Assembly (NCBI GenBank): GCA_022826385.1
Contig: JAJDUZ010000053.1
Span: 62,001 to 126,000 of the forward strand
DNA from: Silicimonas sp.
Lineage (GTDB): Bacteria > Pseudomonadota > Alphaproteobacteria > Rhodobacterales > Rhodobacteraceae
Length of the DNA: 64,000 nt
Reading direction: 5' to 3'
Shown here one piece after another: positions 55,508 through 64,000 of the stretch. A program made the position numbers and the translations under genes. The notes under the pieces are model-generated. The model was not told the DNA's origin. It made no database searches and saw only the letters and a program-made list of their open reading frames with translations. How positions within the stretch are numbered: position 1 is the first letter of the stretch; the number at the start of each line of letters is the position of its first letter.

Positions 55508-55711
55508 ATGCAAATGCTGTCAATTCTGCCTGTGTGTTTGTTGGGTATTGTCATGATCTGGTTCGTCTGGCCCATCGTCGCCGACCCGATCAATCGCCGT
55601 CTTTCGATGCGTGCGACTTCTGATATCGATCCGCTGGGAGACGACTTGTTTCGCGCCATTGCGAAGCATTCGGGACCGGACCGCGACCTGAACCGCGTCC
55701 TTCGCGGCTGA
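55508..55711 (+). CDS. Small single-span membrane protein, hypothetical
   Basis: The 67-residue frame starts MQMLSILPVCLLGIVMIW, one hydrophobic helix, followed by a charged cytoplasmic tail (DPINRRLSMRATSDIDPLGD). GGGGA lies upstream of the ATG at 55508, and an earlier in-frame ATG at 55490 exists. Codon use looks genuine. Unknown function; it sits 120 bp before clpP. Confidence 0.5.
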   Translation: MQMLSILPVCLLGIVMIWFVWPIVADPINRRLSMRATSDIDPLGDDLFRAIAKHSGPDRDLNRVLRG

Positions 55712-55740
55712 TCTTTTCTGCCTGTCTTGCGAATTCTGCC

Positions 55741-55766
55741 CCCCGGGTGCCTTGCAGCGCCCGGGG
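55741..55766 (+). terminator. Strong hairpin between the small gene and clpP
   Basis: CCCCGGGTGC and GCGCCCGGGG form a 10-bp stem (one T-G pair) around CTTGCA. There is no T-run, so it may act as an attenuator or leader structure for clpP rather than a standard terminator. Confidence 0.5.
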
Positions 55767-55831
55767 TGCGCTACTAAGACTCTGGCAATCCTTTGGGCGT
55801 AGAACCGCCCCGCAAGCAAGGCAGGCATTTC

Positions 55832-56461
55832 ATGAAAGACCCGATCGAGACCTATATGAACCTTGTTCCCATGGTGGTCGAACAGACCAGCCGCGGTGAA
55901 CGGGCCTATGACATCTTTTCCCGACTGCTGAAGGAGCGGATCGTTTTCGTGAACGGTCCGGTGCATGACGGGATGAGCCAGTTGATCGTGGCCCAACTTC
56001 TGCACCTCGAAGCGGAGAACCCTTCGAAAGAGATTTCGATGTATATCAACAGTCCCGGCGGCGTCGTGACGGCTGGTCTCTCGATTTACGATACCATGCA
56101 GTACATCCGCCCCAAGATCGCGACTTTGGTGATCGGGCAGGCGGCGTCGATGGGCTCGCTTCTGTTGGCCGCGGGTGAAAAAGGGATGCGTTTGTCGCTG
56201 CCCAACAGCTCGATCATGGTGCACCAGCCTTCGGGCGGGTTCCAGGGCCAGGCGACGGACATCATGATTCACGCCCGCCATACCGAGCGGCTGAAAACAC
56301 AGCTGAACGAGATTTACGTGAAGCACACCGGCCAGACGTTGAAGAAGGTCGAGGATGCGCTGGAGCGTGACAACTTCATGACCCCGGAAGAGGCCAAGGA
56401 TTGGGGTCTGATCGACGAAATCGTGGAAACGCGGACGAAGCCGGAGAGTGACGACAGTTGA
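55832..56461 (+). CDS. clpP: ATP-dependent Clp protease proteolytic subunit
   Basis: The 209-residue serine protease has the triad S106 (GQAASMGS), H131 (MVHQPSGG) and D180 ([11 protein letters not shown]). ClpP forms the barrel that degrades substrates fed by ClpX or ClpA. Start ATG at 55832; the frame is open further upstream without homology. clpX follows 112 bp later in the same direction. Confidence 0.97.
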   Translation: MKDPIETYMNLVPMVVEQTSRGERAYDIFSRLLKERIVFVNGPVHDGMSQLIVAQLLHLEAENPSKEISMYINSPGGVVTAGLSIYDTMQYIRPKIATLVIGQAASMGSLLLAAGEKGMRLSLPNSSIMVHQPSGGFQGQATDIMIHARHTERLKTQLNEIYVKHTGQTLKKVEDALERDNFMTPEEAKDWGLIDEIVETRTKPESDDS

Positions 56462-56573
56462 GCGCTTTAATCAAAATGTGAGTTTTGCGTTGTACCGGGA
56501 TCCTGATGGCCTTAGGGTTTCCGAAACGGGCGGAAAAAAGCGATTTCAGGCGGGTCTGGAAAGGTAGAGTGTG

Positions 56574-57833
56574 ATGGCGAACAACTCGAGCGACAGCAAG
56601 AACACGCTTTACTGTTCCTTCTGCGGCAAAAGTCAGCACGAAGTCCGGAAATTGATCGCGGGCCCGACCGTCTTCATCTGTGACGAATGTGTCGAACTTT
56701 GCATGGACATCATCCGCGAGGAAACGAAGACCGCCGGTCTCAAATCCTCGGACGGTGTGCCGTCCCCGCGCGAGATTTGCGACGTTCTGGACGAATACGT
56801 GATCGGCCAAAGCCATGCGAAACGCGTGCTCTCGGTCGCGGTCCACAACCACTACAAACGCCTGAACCATGCCGGCAAGACCGACATTGAACTGGCGAAG
56901 TCGAACATCCTGCTGATTGGCCCGACCGGCTGCGGCAAGACGCTGCTGGCCCAGACGCTGGCGCGCATTCTGGATGTACCGTTCACCATGGCCGATGCCA
57001 CGACGCTGACCGAAGCAGGCTATGTGGGCGAAGATGTCGAAAACATTATCCTGAAGCTGTTGCAGGCGTCGGAATACAACGTCGAACGCGCGCAGCGCGG
57101 CATCGTCTATATCGACGAGGTCGACAAGATCACGCGCAAGTCCGACAACCCGTCGATCACCCGCGATGTCTCGGGCGAGGGGGTGCAGCAAGCGCTTCTG
57201 AAGATCATGGAAGGCACGGTTGCCAGCGTTCCGCCGCAGGGCGGCCGCAAGCATCCGCAGCAGGAATTCCTGCAGGTCGACACGACGAACATCCTGTTCA
57301 TCTGCGGCGGCGCCTTTGCCGGTCTCGACAAGATCATCGCGCAGCGCGGCAAGGGCTCGGCCATGGGCTTTGGGGCCGATGTGCGCGACCCGGACGAGAA
57401 ATCGGTGGGCCAGCACTTCAAGGACCTTGAACCGGAAGACCTGCTGAAGTTCGGCCTGATCCCGGAATTCGTCGGTCGTCTGCCCGTCATCGCGACGCTG
57501 GAAGACCTGGACGCCGACGCGCTGGTCACCATCCTGACCGAGCCGAAGAACGCGCTGGTCAAACAGTATCAGCGCCTGTTCGAACTGGAAGACGCGACGC
57601 TGACCTTCACTGAAGATGCGCTGAACGCGATCGCCAAGAAGGCAATCGAACGCAAGACCGGTGCACGTGGCCTGCGCTCGATCATGGAAGACATCCTGCT
57701 GGATACCATGTTCGATCTGCCGGGCCTCGACAGCGTGGACGAGGTTGTGGTGAACGAAGAAGCGGTCTCGGCCGAGGCCAAGCCGCTGATGATCCACTCG
57801 GACACCAAGAAAGAGCCGGCCAGCGCAAGCTGA
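56574..57833 (+). CDS. clpX: ATP-dependent Clp protease ATPase subunit ClpX
   Basis: The 419-residue protein has an N-terminal zinc-binding domain (C14, C17, C36, C39), Walker A GPTGCGKT, Walker B YIDEVDKI, the pore loop GYVGEDVEN and sensor regions [11 protein letters not shown] and [17 protein letters not shown]. It unfolds substrates for ClpP. GTG at 56571 directly precedes the chosen ATG. Confidence 0.98.
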   Translation: MANNSSDSKNTLYCSFCGKSQHEVRKLIAGPTVFICDECVELCMDIIREETKTAGLKSSDGVPSPREICDVLDEYVIGQSHAKRVLSVAVHNHYKRLNHAGKTDIELAKSNILLIGPTGCGKTLLAQTLARILDVPFTMADATTLTEAGYVGEDVENIILKLLQASEYNVERAQRGIVYIDEVDKITRKSDNPSITRDVSGEGVQQALLKIMEGTVASVPPQGGRKHPQQEFLQVDTTNILFICGGAFAGLDKIIAQRGKGSAMGFGADVRDPDEKSVGQHFKDLEPEDLLKFGLIPEFVGRLPVIATLEDLDADALVTILTEPKNALVKQYQRLFELEDATLTFTEDALNAIAKKAIERKTGARGLRSIMEDILLDTMFDLPGLDSVDEVVVNEEAVSAEAKPLMIHSDTKKEPASAS

Positions 57834-57854
57834 TCCCAGCGGGTGGACGAGGCT

Positions 57855-58223
57855 ATGAGTTTCGGCGCCCCCACCCCGATCTTTCGCAGTTTTGATGAAC
57901 GAAAGGCGCGGGAATTCTATATAGATTTTCTTGGCTTCGAAGTTGTCTTTGAACACCGTTTCAGTGACGCCGCGCCCCTTTACCTTGGGCTGGCCATGGG
58001 CGACTGCCAGCTTCACCTCTCGGAGCATCACGGGGACGGTTGCCCGGGCGCGTCGATCCGGATCCCGGCGCGAAACCTGACGGCGTATATGCAATTCCTC
58101 AGGGACAAAAAGTATCAGAATGCAAATCCGGGCGATCCGGTGGAAAAACCTTGGGGTAGCAAAGAAATTACAATTGCGGATCCGTTTGGCAATCGGCTGA
58201 CTTTTGTGGAAACCGAAGACTAA
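57855..58223 (+). CDS. VOC (glyoxalase/bleomycin-resistance superfamily) protein
   Basis: The 122-residue protein has the VOC pattern PIFRSFDERKAREFYIDFLGF, QLHLSEHHGDG and a C-terminal ADPFGNRLTFVE with the metal-ligand Glu. Single-module length, so it would dimerise. The bleomycin-resistance subgroup may bind rather than convert ligands. ATG at 57855 has GAGG close upstream; GTG at 57843 is an alternative. 21 bp after clpX. Confidence 0.85.
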   Translation: MSFGAPTPIFRSFDERKAREFYIDFLGFEVVFEHRFSDAAPLYLGLAMGDCQLHLSEHHGDGCPGASIRIPARNLTAYMQFLRDKKYQNANPGDPVEKPWGSKEITIADPFGNRLTFVETED

Positions 58224-58285
58224 ACTGGCCCATTCGCGCATTTTCCCCGCGCATTCCGCCTGGCGCCCGCGTAAGATGAGACATC

Positions 58286-58930
58286 ATGAGTGATCGTGCC
58301 CTGACCCCGGAACTGCTGCTTGGCGCCTATGCCGCCGGGGTCTTTCCGATGGCCGATGGTCGCGACAATCCAGAGGTCTATTGGGTCGACCCACGCGAAC
58401 GCGGTGTGCTGCCTTTGGATCGTTTTCACCTGTCGCGCTCGCTGGCGAAACGGATGCGCAAAAGCGATATCCGCGCGACGCTGAACGAGAATTTCGAAGA
58501 GATTCTTGATGGTTGCGCCGATCGGGACGACACTTGGATCAACGGCACCATCCGAGATCTGGTCCTGACGCTGGCCGAACGCGGGCATGCCCACGCCTTC
58601 GGTGTCTGGTCAGAAGACCGCCTGATTGGGGGGATGTATGGGCTGTCACTGGGCGCGGCATTCTTCGGGGAAAGCATGTTTTCCCGCGCGACGGATGGCT
58701 CGAAAATGGCGCTGGCCTGGGCGGTGGATCACTTGCGGCGGACGGGGTTCATCTTGTTCGACACGCAATTCATCACGCCGCATCTGGCGTCGCTTGGGGC
58801 TTTGGAAATCTCGCGCGCCCAGTATCACGCACAACTCTCTGCCGCCGTGGACCGCGCGGCAAACGTTCACTTGTTGTCGATTGAGCAGGACCCTCAGGCG
58901 GTCGTGCAGCGGATCACCCAGACATCATAG
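58286..58930 (+). CDS. aat: Leucyl/phenylalanyl-tRNA-protein transferase
   Basis: The 214-residue protein has LLLGAYAAGVFPMAD, WVDPRERGVLPLDRFHLSRSLAKRMRK, GGMYGLSLGAAFFGESMFSRATDGSKMAL and FDTQFITPHLASLGA, the canonical Aat signatures. It adds Leu or Phe to N-terminal Lys/Arg, marking proteins for ClpAP. It lies near clpP-clpX. Its end overlaps the convergent DUF2155 gene by 37 nt. Confidence 0.97.
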   Translation: MSDRALTPELLLGAYAAGVFPMADGRDNPEVYWVDPRERGVLPLDRFHLSRSLAKRMRKSDIRATLNENFEEILDGCADRDDTWINGTIRDLVLTLAERGHAHAFGVWSEDRLIGGMYGLSLGAAFFGESMFSRATDGSKMALAWAVDHLRRTGFILFDTQFITPHLASLGALEISRAQYHAQLSAAVDRAANVHLLSIEQDPQAVVQRITQTS

Positions 58931-59349
58931 CGCGGGTGGTCCAGCGCGTTCAGCGCCGGGCTTGACGCCACCATCCAGCCGTCAAAGAGGACCAGATCGC
59001 GGGACGGGTCGCTGATCGTCAGCCATGCATAGCCTTCGCCAGCCGGGTTGTCCTCGGGGTATCGGCATTCGCCCAGCGTGATCTCGATCCGGCCCATGGC
59101 CCCGGTTTCGCCGCGCGCCAACGCAATGTCCGCAACCTCGCCCGACACCTTGTCGAGGCCCTTTAATTGCACACCAACCGCGGAAAGCGCGCGCACGTCG
59201 TCATAGGGCACGTCTTCGATGATCGCGCCGTTGCTGTTCGGGTCGATCTCGACCAAAGCGCCGTTGTCCGTGTTGGGCTCGGTAATAATCAGTTGCTGCG
59301 CATTGGCGGTGCCTGCCAGCGCGACAAGAAGCGCCAGAAGCCGGATCAT
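58894..59349 (-). CDS. DUF2155-family exported protein
   Basis: The 151-residue protein has a signal peptide (MIRLLALLVALAGTANA) and the DUF2155 core LKGLDKVSGEVADIALARGETGAMGRIEITLGECRYP ending in the FDGWMVASSPALNALDHPRYDVWVIRC block, with two Cys that may pair. A periplasmic protein of unknown role, usually beside mlaD-like genes as here. ATGA overlap with mlaD. Confidence 0.9.
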   Translation of the reverse strand: MIRLLALLVALAGTANAQQLIITEPNTDNGALVEIDPNSNGAIIEDVPYDDVRALSAVGVQLKGLDKVSGEVADIALARGETGAMGRIEITLGECRYPEDNPAGEGYAWLTISDPSRDLVLFDGWMVASSPALNALDHPRYDVWVIRCTTA

Positions 59350-59795
59350 TCCTCGCCGCCCGAGACGAATTTCAACAGAAGCTGGATGATCGAGACCGAA
59401 CTTTGCGTGTCCGCAATCTCGTCGCCCGGTTCCAGATTGAAGGGCGAGCCACCCGGAAGGATCTCAAGGAAACTGCCGCCCAGCAGGCCTTCCGACGACA
59501 CCACGACCGCGCTGTCATCCGGCAGGGCCACGTCGTCTTGCAGGGTGAAGCTGGTTTCGGCGCGGAACGTGGCCGGGTCGAGGGTCATGTCGGTGACGCT
59601 GCCCACCTTGACGCCAGCCAAGCGCACATCGGTCCCGATGCCGATCCCCTCGGCCGAGCGGAACGAGGCGGAATAGCTGTCAAAGCCGGAATTACCAACG
59701 CCAACGCCGCCGACTTGGCCGGCATAGGCCAGAAAACCTGCTGCTACGACCAGAACGGCGCCGCCGGTCAGAACTTCGGTGATATTCTCGGACAT
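59346..59795 (-). CDS. mlaD: MlaD-like MCE-domain protein
   Basis: The 149-residue protein has one N-terminal membrane helix (about 10-26) and one MCE domain (SFRSAEGIGIGTDVRLAGVKVGSVTDMTLDP, SSEGLLGGSFLEILPGG). MlaD is the periplasmic lipid-binding part of the phospholipid-trafficking ABC system. No mlaE or mlaF is adjacent, as is common in this family. Confidence 0.92.
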   Translation of the reverse strand: MSENITEVLTGGAVLVVAAGFLAYAGQVGGVGVGNSGFDSYSASFRSAEGIGIGTDVRLAGVKVGSVTDMTLDPATFRAETSFTLQDDVALPDDSAVVVSSEGLLGGSFLEILPGGSPFNLEPGDEIADTQSSVSIIQLLLKFVSGGEE

Positions 59796-59802
59796 GGCGG
59801 GG

Positions 59803-60183
59803 TTACTCCGGCACCCAAGCCTCGTAATCCGACCGGTCCGCCGGTTGCGCCTGACGCAGCGATCCCGCTGGCGCGTAAGCAGCCGCAGTGCCCGTCAGGT
59901 TCTCCTGATGCGGCTTTTCCCAGTCCTTCCGGACCAGCGGTTTGTCGGTCGGAGGCTCGTTCCATGTGTAATGCAGCCAGCCATGCCAATCCGGCGATAC
60001 GCGGCTGGCTTCGGCTTCGCCATTATAGATCACCCAGCGGCGCCCGTCCGTGGATTGATAGAAGACGTTGCCTTGCTCGTCCTCGCCAACCTTCTGGCCT
60101 TTGCGCCATGTATAGAACTGAGTGCCCCATGTCTGGCTGTTCCACCAGGTGACGGCGCGAAGGATGCTGTTGAGAATGCCCAT
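59803..60183 (-). CDS. NDUFA12-family complex I accessory protein
   Basis: The 126-residue protein has [30 protein letters not shown] and [29 protein letters not shown], the NDUFA12/B17.2 signature. It is an accessory subunit of NADH dehydrogenase in alphaproteobacteria and mitochondria. 7 bp upstream of mlaD. Confidence 0.95.
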   Translation of the reverse strand: MGILNSILRAVTWWNSQTWGTQFYTWRKGQKVGEDEQGNVFYQSTDGRRWVIYNGEAEASRVSPDWHGWLHYTWNEPPTDKPLVRKDWEKPHQENLTGTAAAYAPAGSLRQAQPADRSDYEAWVPE

Positions 60184-60278
60184 CTTGGACCTTTCAAACT
60201 GTTTCCCGGGATATGCCGGATTTCAGGCCGAAAATCCAGTGGATGCGACAAAGTAAGCGCGTTTTGGCGCGTGTCGCC

Positions 60279-61631
60279 TCAGGCGCCTTCCAGGTTGGCG
60301 TCCAGCCACTTTTCCAGCCAGTGAATGTTGTAGTTGCCGGTCAGCACGGCTTCTTCCTGCAAGAGCGCATCAAAGAGGGGCACCGTGGTGTCGATCCCGT
60401 CAACGATCAACTCGGACAGCGAGCGCGCCAACCGGGCCAGTGCTTCGGGCCGGTCGCGGCCATGCACGATCAATTTGCCGATAAGTGAGTCGTAGTAGGG
60501 CGGAATCGAGTACCCGTCATAGATCGCCGAATCCATCCGAACGCCCAAGCCACCCGGCGCGTGATACTGCGTGATCGTTCCGGGCGAGGGCGAGAAGTTC
60601 GGCAGTTTCTCGGCGTTCAGACGAATCTCGATGGCGTGGCCGTTGATCTCTAGATCGTCCTGACCAAAGGACATCGGCAGACCGGCGGCGACGCGAATCT
60701 GTTCGCGCACCAGATCGACGCCGAAGATCGCCTCGGTCACCGGGTGTTCGACCTGCAGGCGGGTGTTCATCTCGATGAAATAGAACTCGCCGTCTTCATA
60801 CAGGAACTCGACCGTGCCCGCGCCGATATAGTTGATCTCGGCCACCGCCTCGGCGCAGATCTTGCCGATGCGCGCGCGTTCTTCGGGGCTGATTGCGGGG
60901 CCGGGGGCCTCCTCGAAGACCTTCTGGTGCCGGCGCTGCAGCGAGCAGTCGCGTTCGGCCAGATGGACGGCGTTGCCCTTGCCGTCGCCAAAGACCTGAA
61001 TTTCGATATGGCGCGGCTTCTGCAGATATTTCTCGATATAGACTTCGTCATTGCCGAAGGCGGCCTTGGCTTCGGACCGCGCGGTGGAAAAGGCGTTTTC
61101 CATATCCGCCGCGGTGCTGGCCAGTTTCATGCCGCGCCCGCCGCCGCCTGCCGTGGCCTTCACGATGACCGGATAGCTGAACTCTTCGCCAATCGCCTTG
61201 GCTGCGGCTACGTCGGGTACGCCGCCATCCGAGCCGGGAACGACCGGGATGCCCAGCCGCTTGGCGGTTTCCTTGGCGGTGATCTTGTCACCCATGACGC
61301 GGATATGCTCGGCCGAGGGGCCGATGAAGGTGATCTGGTGGTCTTCGAGGATCTGCGCGAAGCTCGCGTTCTCGCTCAGGAAGCCATAGCCGGGGTGGAT
61401 CGCCTGTGCGCCGGTGATCTCGCAGGCCGAGACGATGGCGGGGATCGACAGATAGGATTGCGCGCCTTGTGGCGGGCCGATGCAGACGCTTTCGTCGGCC
61501 ATCCGCACATGCATGGCGTCAGCGTCGGCGGTCGAATGCACGGCGACCGATTGAATGCCCATCTCGCGACAGGCGCGAATGACGCGGAGCGCGATTTCGC
61601 CCCGGTTCGCGATCAGGATCTTGTCGAACAT
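60279..61631 (-). CDS. accC: Acetyl-CoA carboxylase, biotin carboxylase subunit
   Basis: The 450-residue protein has the ATP-grasp domain with the Gly-rich loop [45 protein letters not shown] and the catalytic [13 protein letters not shown]. It carboxylates biotin on AccB in fatty-acid synthesis. 11 bp downstream of accB. Confidence 0.98.
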   Translation of the reverse strand: MFDKILIANRGEIALRVIRACREMGIQSVAVHSTADADAMHVRMADESVCIGPPQGAQSYLSIPAIVSACEITGAQAIHPGYGFLSENASFAQILEDHQITFIGPSAEHIRVMGDKITAKETAKRLGIPVVPGSDGGVPDVAAAKAIGEEFSYPVIVKATAGGGGRGMKLASTAADMENAFSTARSEAKAAFGNDEVYIEKYLQKPRHIEIQVFGDGKGNAVHLAERDCSLQRRHQKVFEEAPGPAISPEERARIGKICAEAVAEINYIGAGTVEFLYEDGEFYFIEMNTRLQVEHPVTEAIFGVDLVREQIRVAAGLPMSFGQDDLEINGHAIEIRLNAEKLPNFSPSPGTITQYHAPGGLGVRMDSAIYDGYSIPPYYDSLIGKLIVHGRDRPEALARLARSLSELIVDGIDTTVPLFDALLQEEAVLTGNYNIHWLEKWLDANLEGA

Positions 61632-61642
61632 CCGCCTGGACC

Positions 61643-62155
61643 CTACTCGATCACCATCAGGGGCGCGCCGAACTCGACCGGGGCGCCATCCTCGACAAGG
61701 ATGCGCTTCACGGTGCCCGAGTTCGGCGACGGAATCTGGTTCATCGTCTTCATCGCTTCGATGATCATCAACGTGTCGCCTGCGCTGACACTGTCGCCGA
61801 CCTTGACGAAGCTTGCGGCACCCGGTTCCGGTGACAGATAAGCGGTTCCGACCATGGGCGAGGTGACGGCGCCAGGCAGGCTGGCCGGATCATCGCTTTC
61901 GGTTGCGGGCGCGGCGGCGGGCGCTGCTGCCGGGGCCGGGGCGGCTGCCGGAGCCGGGGCGGCGGGCGCGGCCGGGACTTGCATCGCAATCGGAGCTTGG
62001 ATGGCGTTGGGCGAAATCCGGCTGACGCGGACGTTCAGACTGCCTTCCTCGGCATAGTCGCGCTTCACCTGCAATTCCGAAAGGTCGTTTTCGCTCAGGA
62101 GTTCGGCCAGCGCCTTGATGAACTCGACGTCGTCTTCGTGCGATCGCTTTGTCAT
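61643..62155 (-). CDS. accB: Acetyl-CoA carboxylase, biotin carboxyl carrier protein
   Basis: The 170-residue protein has an N-terminal helical part, a Pro/Ala-rich linker (about 60-90, alternating A and P) and the C-terminal biotinyl domain with the modified Lys in [13 protein letters not shown]. Starts [16 protein letters not shown]. accB-accC is the usual order. Confidence 0.97.
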   Translation of the reverse strand: MTKRSHEDDVEFIKALAELLSENDLSELQVKRDYAEEGSLNVRVSRISPNAIQAPIAMQVPAAPAAPAPAAAPAPAAAPAAAPATESDDPASLPGAVTSPMVGTAYLSPEPGAASFVKVGDSVSAGDTLMIIEAMKTMNQIPSPNSGTVKRILVEDGAPVEFGAPLMVIE

Positions 62156-62265
62156 ATGTGTCCCCGGGGTCTGCTCTTTTGTCCCGCGTCAGACTTATAG
62201 AGTGGCAGTTGACCAAGGGAAAGCGTTGAAAATGGGCAGATCGCGTGCACATGTGTGGCCCGTGA

Positions 62266-62285
62266 TTTTACCAGTTGATAAAATT
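62266..62285. promoter_or_regulatory. AT-rich palindrome upstream of preT
   Basis: ATTTTA and TAAAAT flank an 8-nt centre (CCAGTTGA), 52 bp before the preT start and in the accB/preT divergent region (182 bp). It looks like an operator for a GntR- or TetR-type regulator of pyrimidine breakdown. The regulator gene is not in the window. Confidence 0.45.
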
Positions 62286-62337
62286 TCCCGCTGTGGCAGT
62301 CTCAATGGCAACCGACCCAAACGGCAGGGAGACTGGA

Positions 62338-63675
62338 ATGGCGAATACCGAACGCACGCCGGGCGTGGTGGCAGGACGACTGGCCGCCGAAGCTCTGGCC
62401 GAGAATTTCGGTGATCTGAACACTCCGTTCGATGGTCACGAGGCTTTGGTCGCCGCCGACCGCTGCTATTTCTGTTACGACGCGCCGTGTATCACGGCCT
62501 GTCCGACCTCGATCGATATCCCGTTGTTCATTCGTCAGATCCAGGCAGGCCAGCCGGAAAGCGCAGCGAAGACCATTTTTGATCAGAACATCCTGGGCGG
62601 CATGTGCGCCCGCGTCTGCCCGACCGAAACCTTGTGTGAAGAGGCGTGCGTGCGCGAAGCGGCCGAGGGCAAACCGGTCGAGATCGGGCGGCTGCAGCGC
62701 TTTGCCACTGACGCGGTGATGGCCGCAGGCGTGCACCCTTATGACCGCGCGCCCGAGACGGGTAAGAAGGTCGCGATCGTGGGCGCCGGGCCTGCGGGCC
62801 TGTCCTGTGCGCACCGGTTGGCGATGAACGGCCACAAGGTGGTGATGTTCGAAGCGCGCTCGAAGCCGGGGGGGCTGAACGAATACGGCATCGCGACCTA
62901 TAAGACCGTCGACGATTTCGCGCAGGCCGAGGTGGACTGGCTTTTGCAGATCGGCGGGATCGAAATGGTCTATGACCACAAGCTGGGCGCGGGCGACCTG
63001 ACGCTGGATGCGCTGACCGAGAAGTATGACGCGGTGTTCCTGGCGGTCGGGCTGTCCGGCGTGAACGCGCTGAGGGCCGAGGGCGAAGATCATGCGCATG
63101 TGCGAGATGCCGTCGACTTCATCTCGGAGCTTCGGCAGGCAGCGAACAAGTCCACCGTGCCCGTCGGGCGCGATGTCGTCGTCATTGGCGGGGGCATGAC
63201 GGCGGTGGATGCGGCGGTTCAGTCGAAACTACTGGGGGCCGAGCATGTGACGATGGTCTATCGCCGCCCTTGGGACAGGATGTCGGCCAGCGAACACGAG
63301 TTGCACCTTGCGACGTCCAAGGGTGTGCGGATCATCACCGGTGCCGCGCCTACGCGGCTGACGGGGGGCGAGGTCGTCACGGGCATCGAGTTTGCCTATA
63401 CCGAAGACGGGCCGAACGGTCTGGCGCAGACGGGCGAGACCTTCACGCTGAAAGCGGATCAGGTGTTGAAAGCGATTGGCCAGCATCTGGACGGTGCGCC
63501 GGGTGTTCTGGACCTCGACGGCGGCAAGATCGCGGTCACCGGGCCGGGGCGAACCAGCCAGACCGGCATCTGGGCCGGTGGCGATTGCGCGACCGGCGGC
63601 GATGACCTGACGGTGACAGCTGTTGCCGAGGGCCGCGACGCGGCAGACGACATCCACGCGACACTGATGGGATGA
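62338..63675 (+). CDS. preT: NAD-dependent dihydropyrimidine dehydrogenase subunit PreT
   Basis: The 445-residue protein has N-terminal Fe-S cysteines (CYFCYDAPCITACP, GGMCARVCPTETLCEEACV) and two FAD/NAD Rossmann motifs (AIVGAGPAGLSCAHRLA; VVIGGGMTAVDAAVQ). It passes electrons to PreA for reduction of uracil and thymine. I chose the ATG at 62338 (GGGAGA upstream); ATG at 62305 would add eleven residues. Confidence 0.95.
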   Translation: MANTERTPGVVAGRLAAEALAENFGDLNTPFDGHEALVAADRCYFCYDAPCITACPTSIDIPLFIRQIQAGQPESAAKTIFDQNILGGMCARVCPTETLCEEACVREAAEGKPVEIGRLQRFATDAVMAAGVHPYDRAPETGKKVAIVGAGPAGLSCAHRLAMNGHKVVMFEARSKPGGLNEYGIATYKTVDDFAQAEVDWLLQIGGIEMVYDHKLGAGDLTLDALTEKYDAVFLAVGLSGVNALRAEGEDHAHVRDAVDFISELRQAANKSTVPVGRDVVVIGGGMTAVDAAVQSKLLGAEHVTMVYRRPWDRMSASEHELHLATSKGVRIITGAAPTRLTGGEVVTGIEFAYTEDGPNGLAQTGETFTLKADQVLKAIGQHLDGAPGVLDLDGGKIAVTGPGRTSQTGIWAGGDCATGGDDLTVTAVAEGRDAADDIHATLMG

Positions 63676-63679
63676 GGGA

Positions 63680-63723
63680 CCGGAAAATGGAATTTTCCGG
63701 AACGATTTCCGGCGCGGAAATCG
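63680..63723. repeat. Two tandem 21-nt palindromes between preT and preA
   Basis: 63680-63700 (CCGGAAAA-TGGAA-TTTTCCGG) and 63703-63723 (CGATTTCC-GGCGC-GGAAATCG) each have an 8-bp perfect stem and a 5-nt loop, the same geometry as the array at 22597-22686. They lie between two co-transcribed subunit genes. Confidence 0.88.
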
Positions 63724-63753
63724 GACCCGCGACAGTTGGAGAGGAGAGCATTC

Positions 63754-64000
63754 ATGGCTGACCTGACAAGCGACTTCATCGGGATCAAATCCCCGAACCC
63801 GTTCTGGCTGGCCTCGGCGCCGCCAACGGACAAGGAATACAACGTGCGTCGCGCGTTCGAAGCGGGCTGGGGCGGGGTGGTCTGGAAGACCCTCGGCGAA
63901 GCCGGGCCGCCCATCGTCAACGTCAACGGTCCGCGCTACGGCGTGGTCTATGGCGCGGATCGCCGCGTGCTGGGCATCAACAATATCGAGTTGATCACCG
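63754..64000 (+). CDS. preA: NAD-dependent dihydropyrimidine dehydrogenase subunit PreA (5' part)
   Basis: The first 82 codons are visible: MADLTSDFIGIKSPNPFWLA, then APPTDKEYNVRRAFEAGWGGVVWKT, the FMN-binding dihydroorotate-dehydrogenase-like start of PreA. GGAGAGGAG precedes the ATG. It works with PreT. Truncated by the window end. Confidence 0.95.
   Translation, partial: MADLTSDFIGIKSPNPFWLASAPPTDKEYNVRRAFEAGWGGVVWKTLGEAGPPIVNVNGPRYGVVYGADRRVLGINNIELIT

Overview
The window is an ordinary-looking chromosomal segment of a GC-rich alphaproteobacterium, almost certainly Rhodobacteraceae (Roseobacter group). The evidence is the gene orders (surE-pcm-nlpD; aat, DUF2155, mlaD, NDUFA12-like, accC, accB; clpP-clpX), a PhyR general-stress regulator, two CtrA-type boxes and a form I CO dehydrogenase cluster. 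Genes are tightly packed. Same-strand neighbours often share 4-nt ATGA or 1-nt TGATG overlaps, and several convergent pairs overlap at their 3' ends. I see no rRNA, IS element, prophage or CRISPR array; the only tRNA is tRNA-Leu(GAG).

Layout. 1-6.3 kb: a HupE/UreJ-like protein head-to-head with a DUF4198 protein, truA, a two-component system and an acyl-CoA synthetase. 6.4-19.6 kb: housekeeping genes (trpA, ychF, efp, a SulP transporter, a PlsB-like acyltransferase, nlpD-pcm-surE), a hybrid PAS histidine kinase and a GDPD-family protein. 19.5-26.2 kb (minus): a five-gene, fully overlapping operon encoding a molybdenum hydroxylase (FAD subunit plus fused 2Fe-2S/Mo subunit), an ATPase, a 6-hydroxynicotinate-reductase-like Fe-S protein and a UPF0280/ApbE-related protein. 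26.3-27.5 kb: a small secreted or anchored protein, lipB and tRNA-Leu.

27.5-39.3 kb: a sugar-acid catabolic and uptake locus. It holds idnD and idnO (divergent), a 3-hydroxyisobutyrate-dehydrogenase-like reductase, two paralogous LacI regulators, a CUT1-type ABC transporter, cytochrome b561, an SMP-30 lactonase and a GlcG/HbpS protein. Five copies of a GntR/IdnR-type operator (TGTTACCGGTAACA and close variants) at three promoters tie these units into one regulon. 39.3-47.9 kb (minus): coxC-M-S-L-D-E-F, a 33-codon ORF and coxG. CoxL carries Cys388 and Glu763 at exactly the positions used by the Cu/Mo CO dehydrogenase.

48-52.6 kb: glutaryl-CoA dehydrogenase, a fused alpha/beta 2-oxoacid dehydrogenase E1 and a solo malonyltransferase-like protein. 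52.6-58.2 kb: PhyR with a degenerate NepR-like ORF opposite it, an FAD-linked D-lactate-dehydrogenase-type enzyme, clpP-clpX and a VOC protein. 58.3-64 kb: aat, DUF2155, mlaD, an NDUFA12-like protein, accC-accB, and the start of reductive pyrimidine catabolism (preT, partial preA).

The most unusual signals are (i) the Mo-hydroxylase/6-hydroxynicotinate-reductase-like operon, (ii) clusters of tandem short palindromes with 8-bp stems and 5-nt loops, one of which is inside the coding 3' end of that hydroxylase, (iii) the shared operator set of the sugar-acid locus, and (iv) the 33-residue ORF translationally coupled inside the cox cluster.
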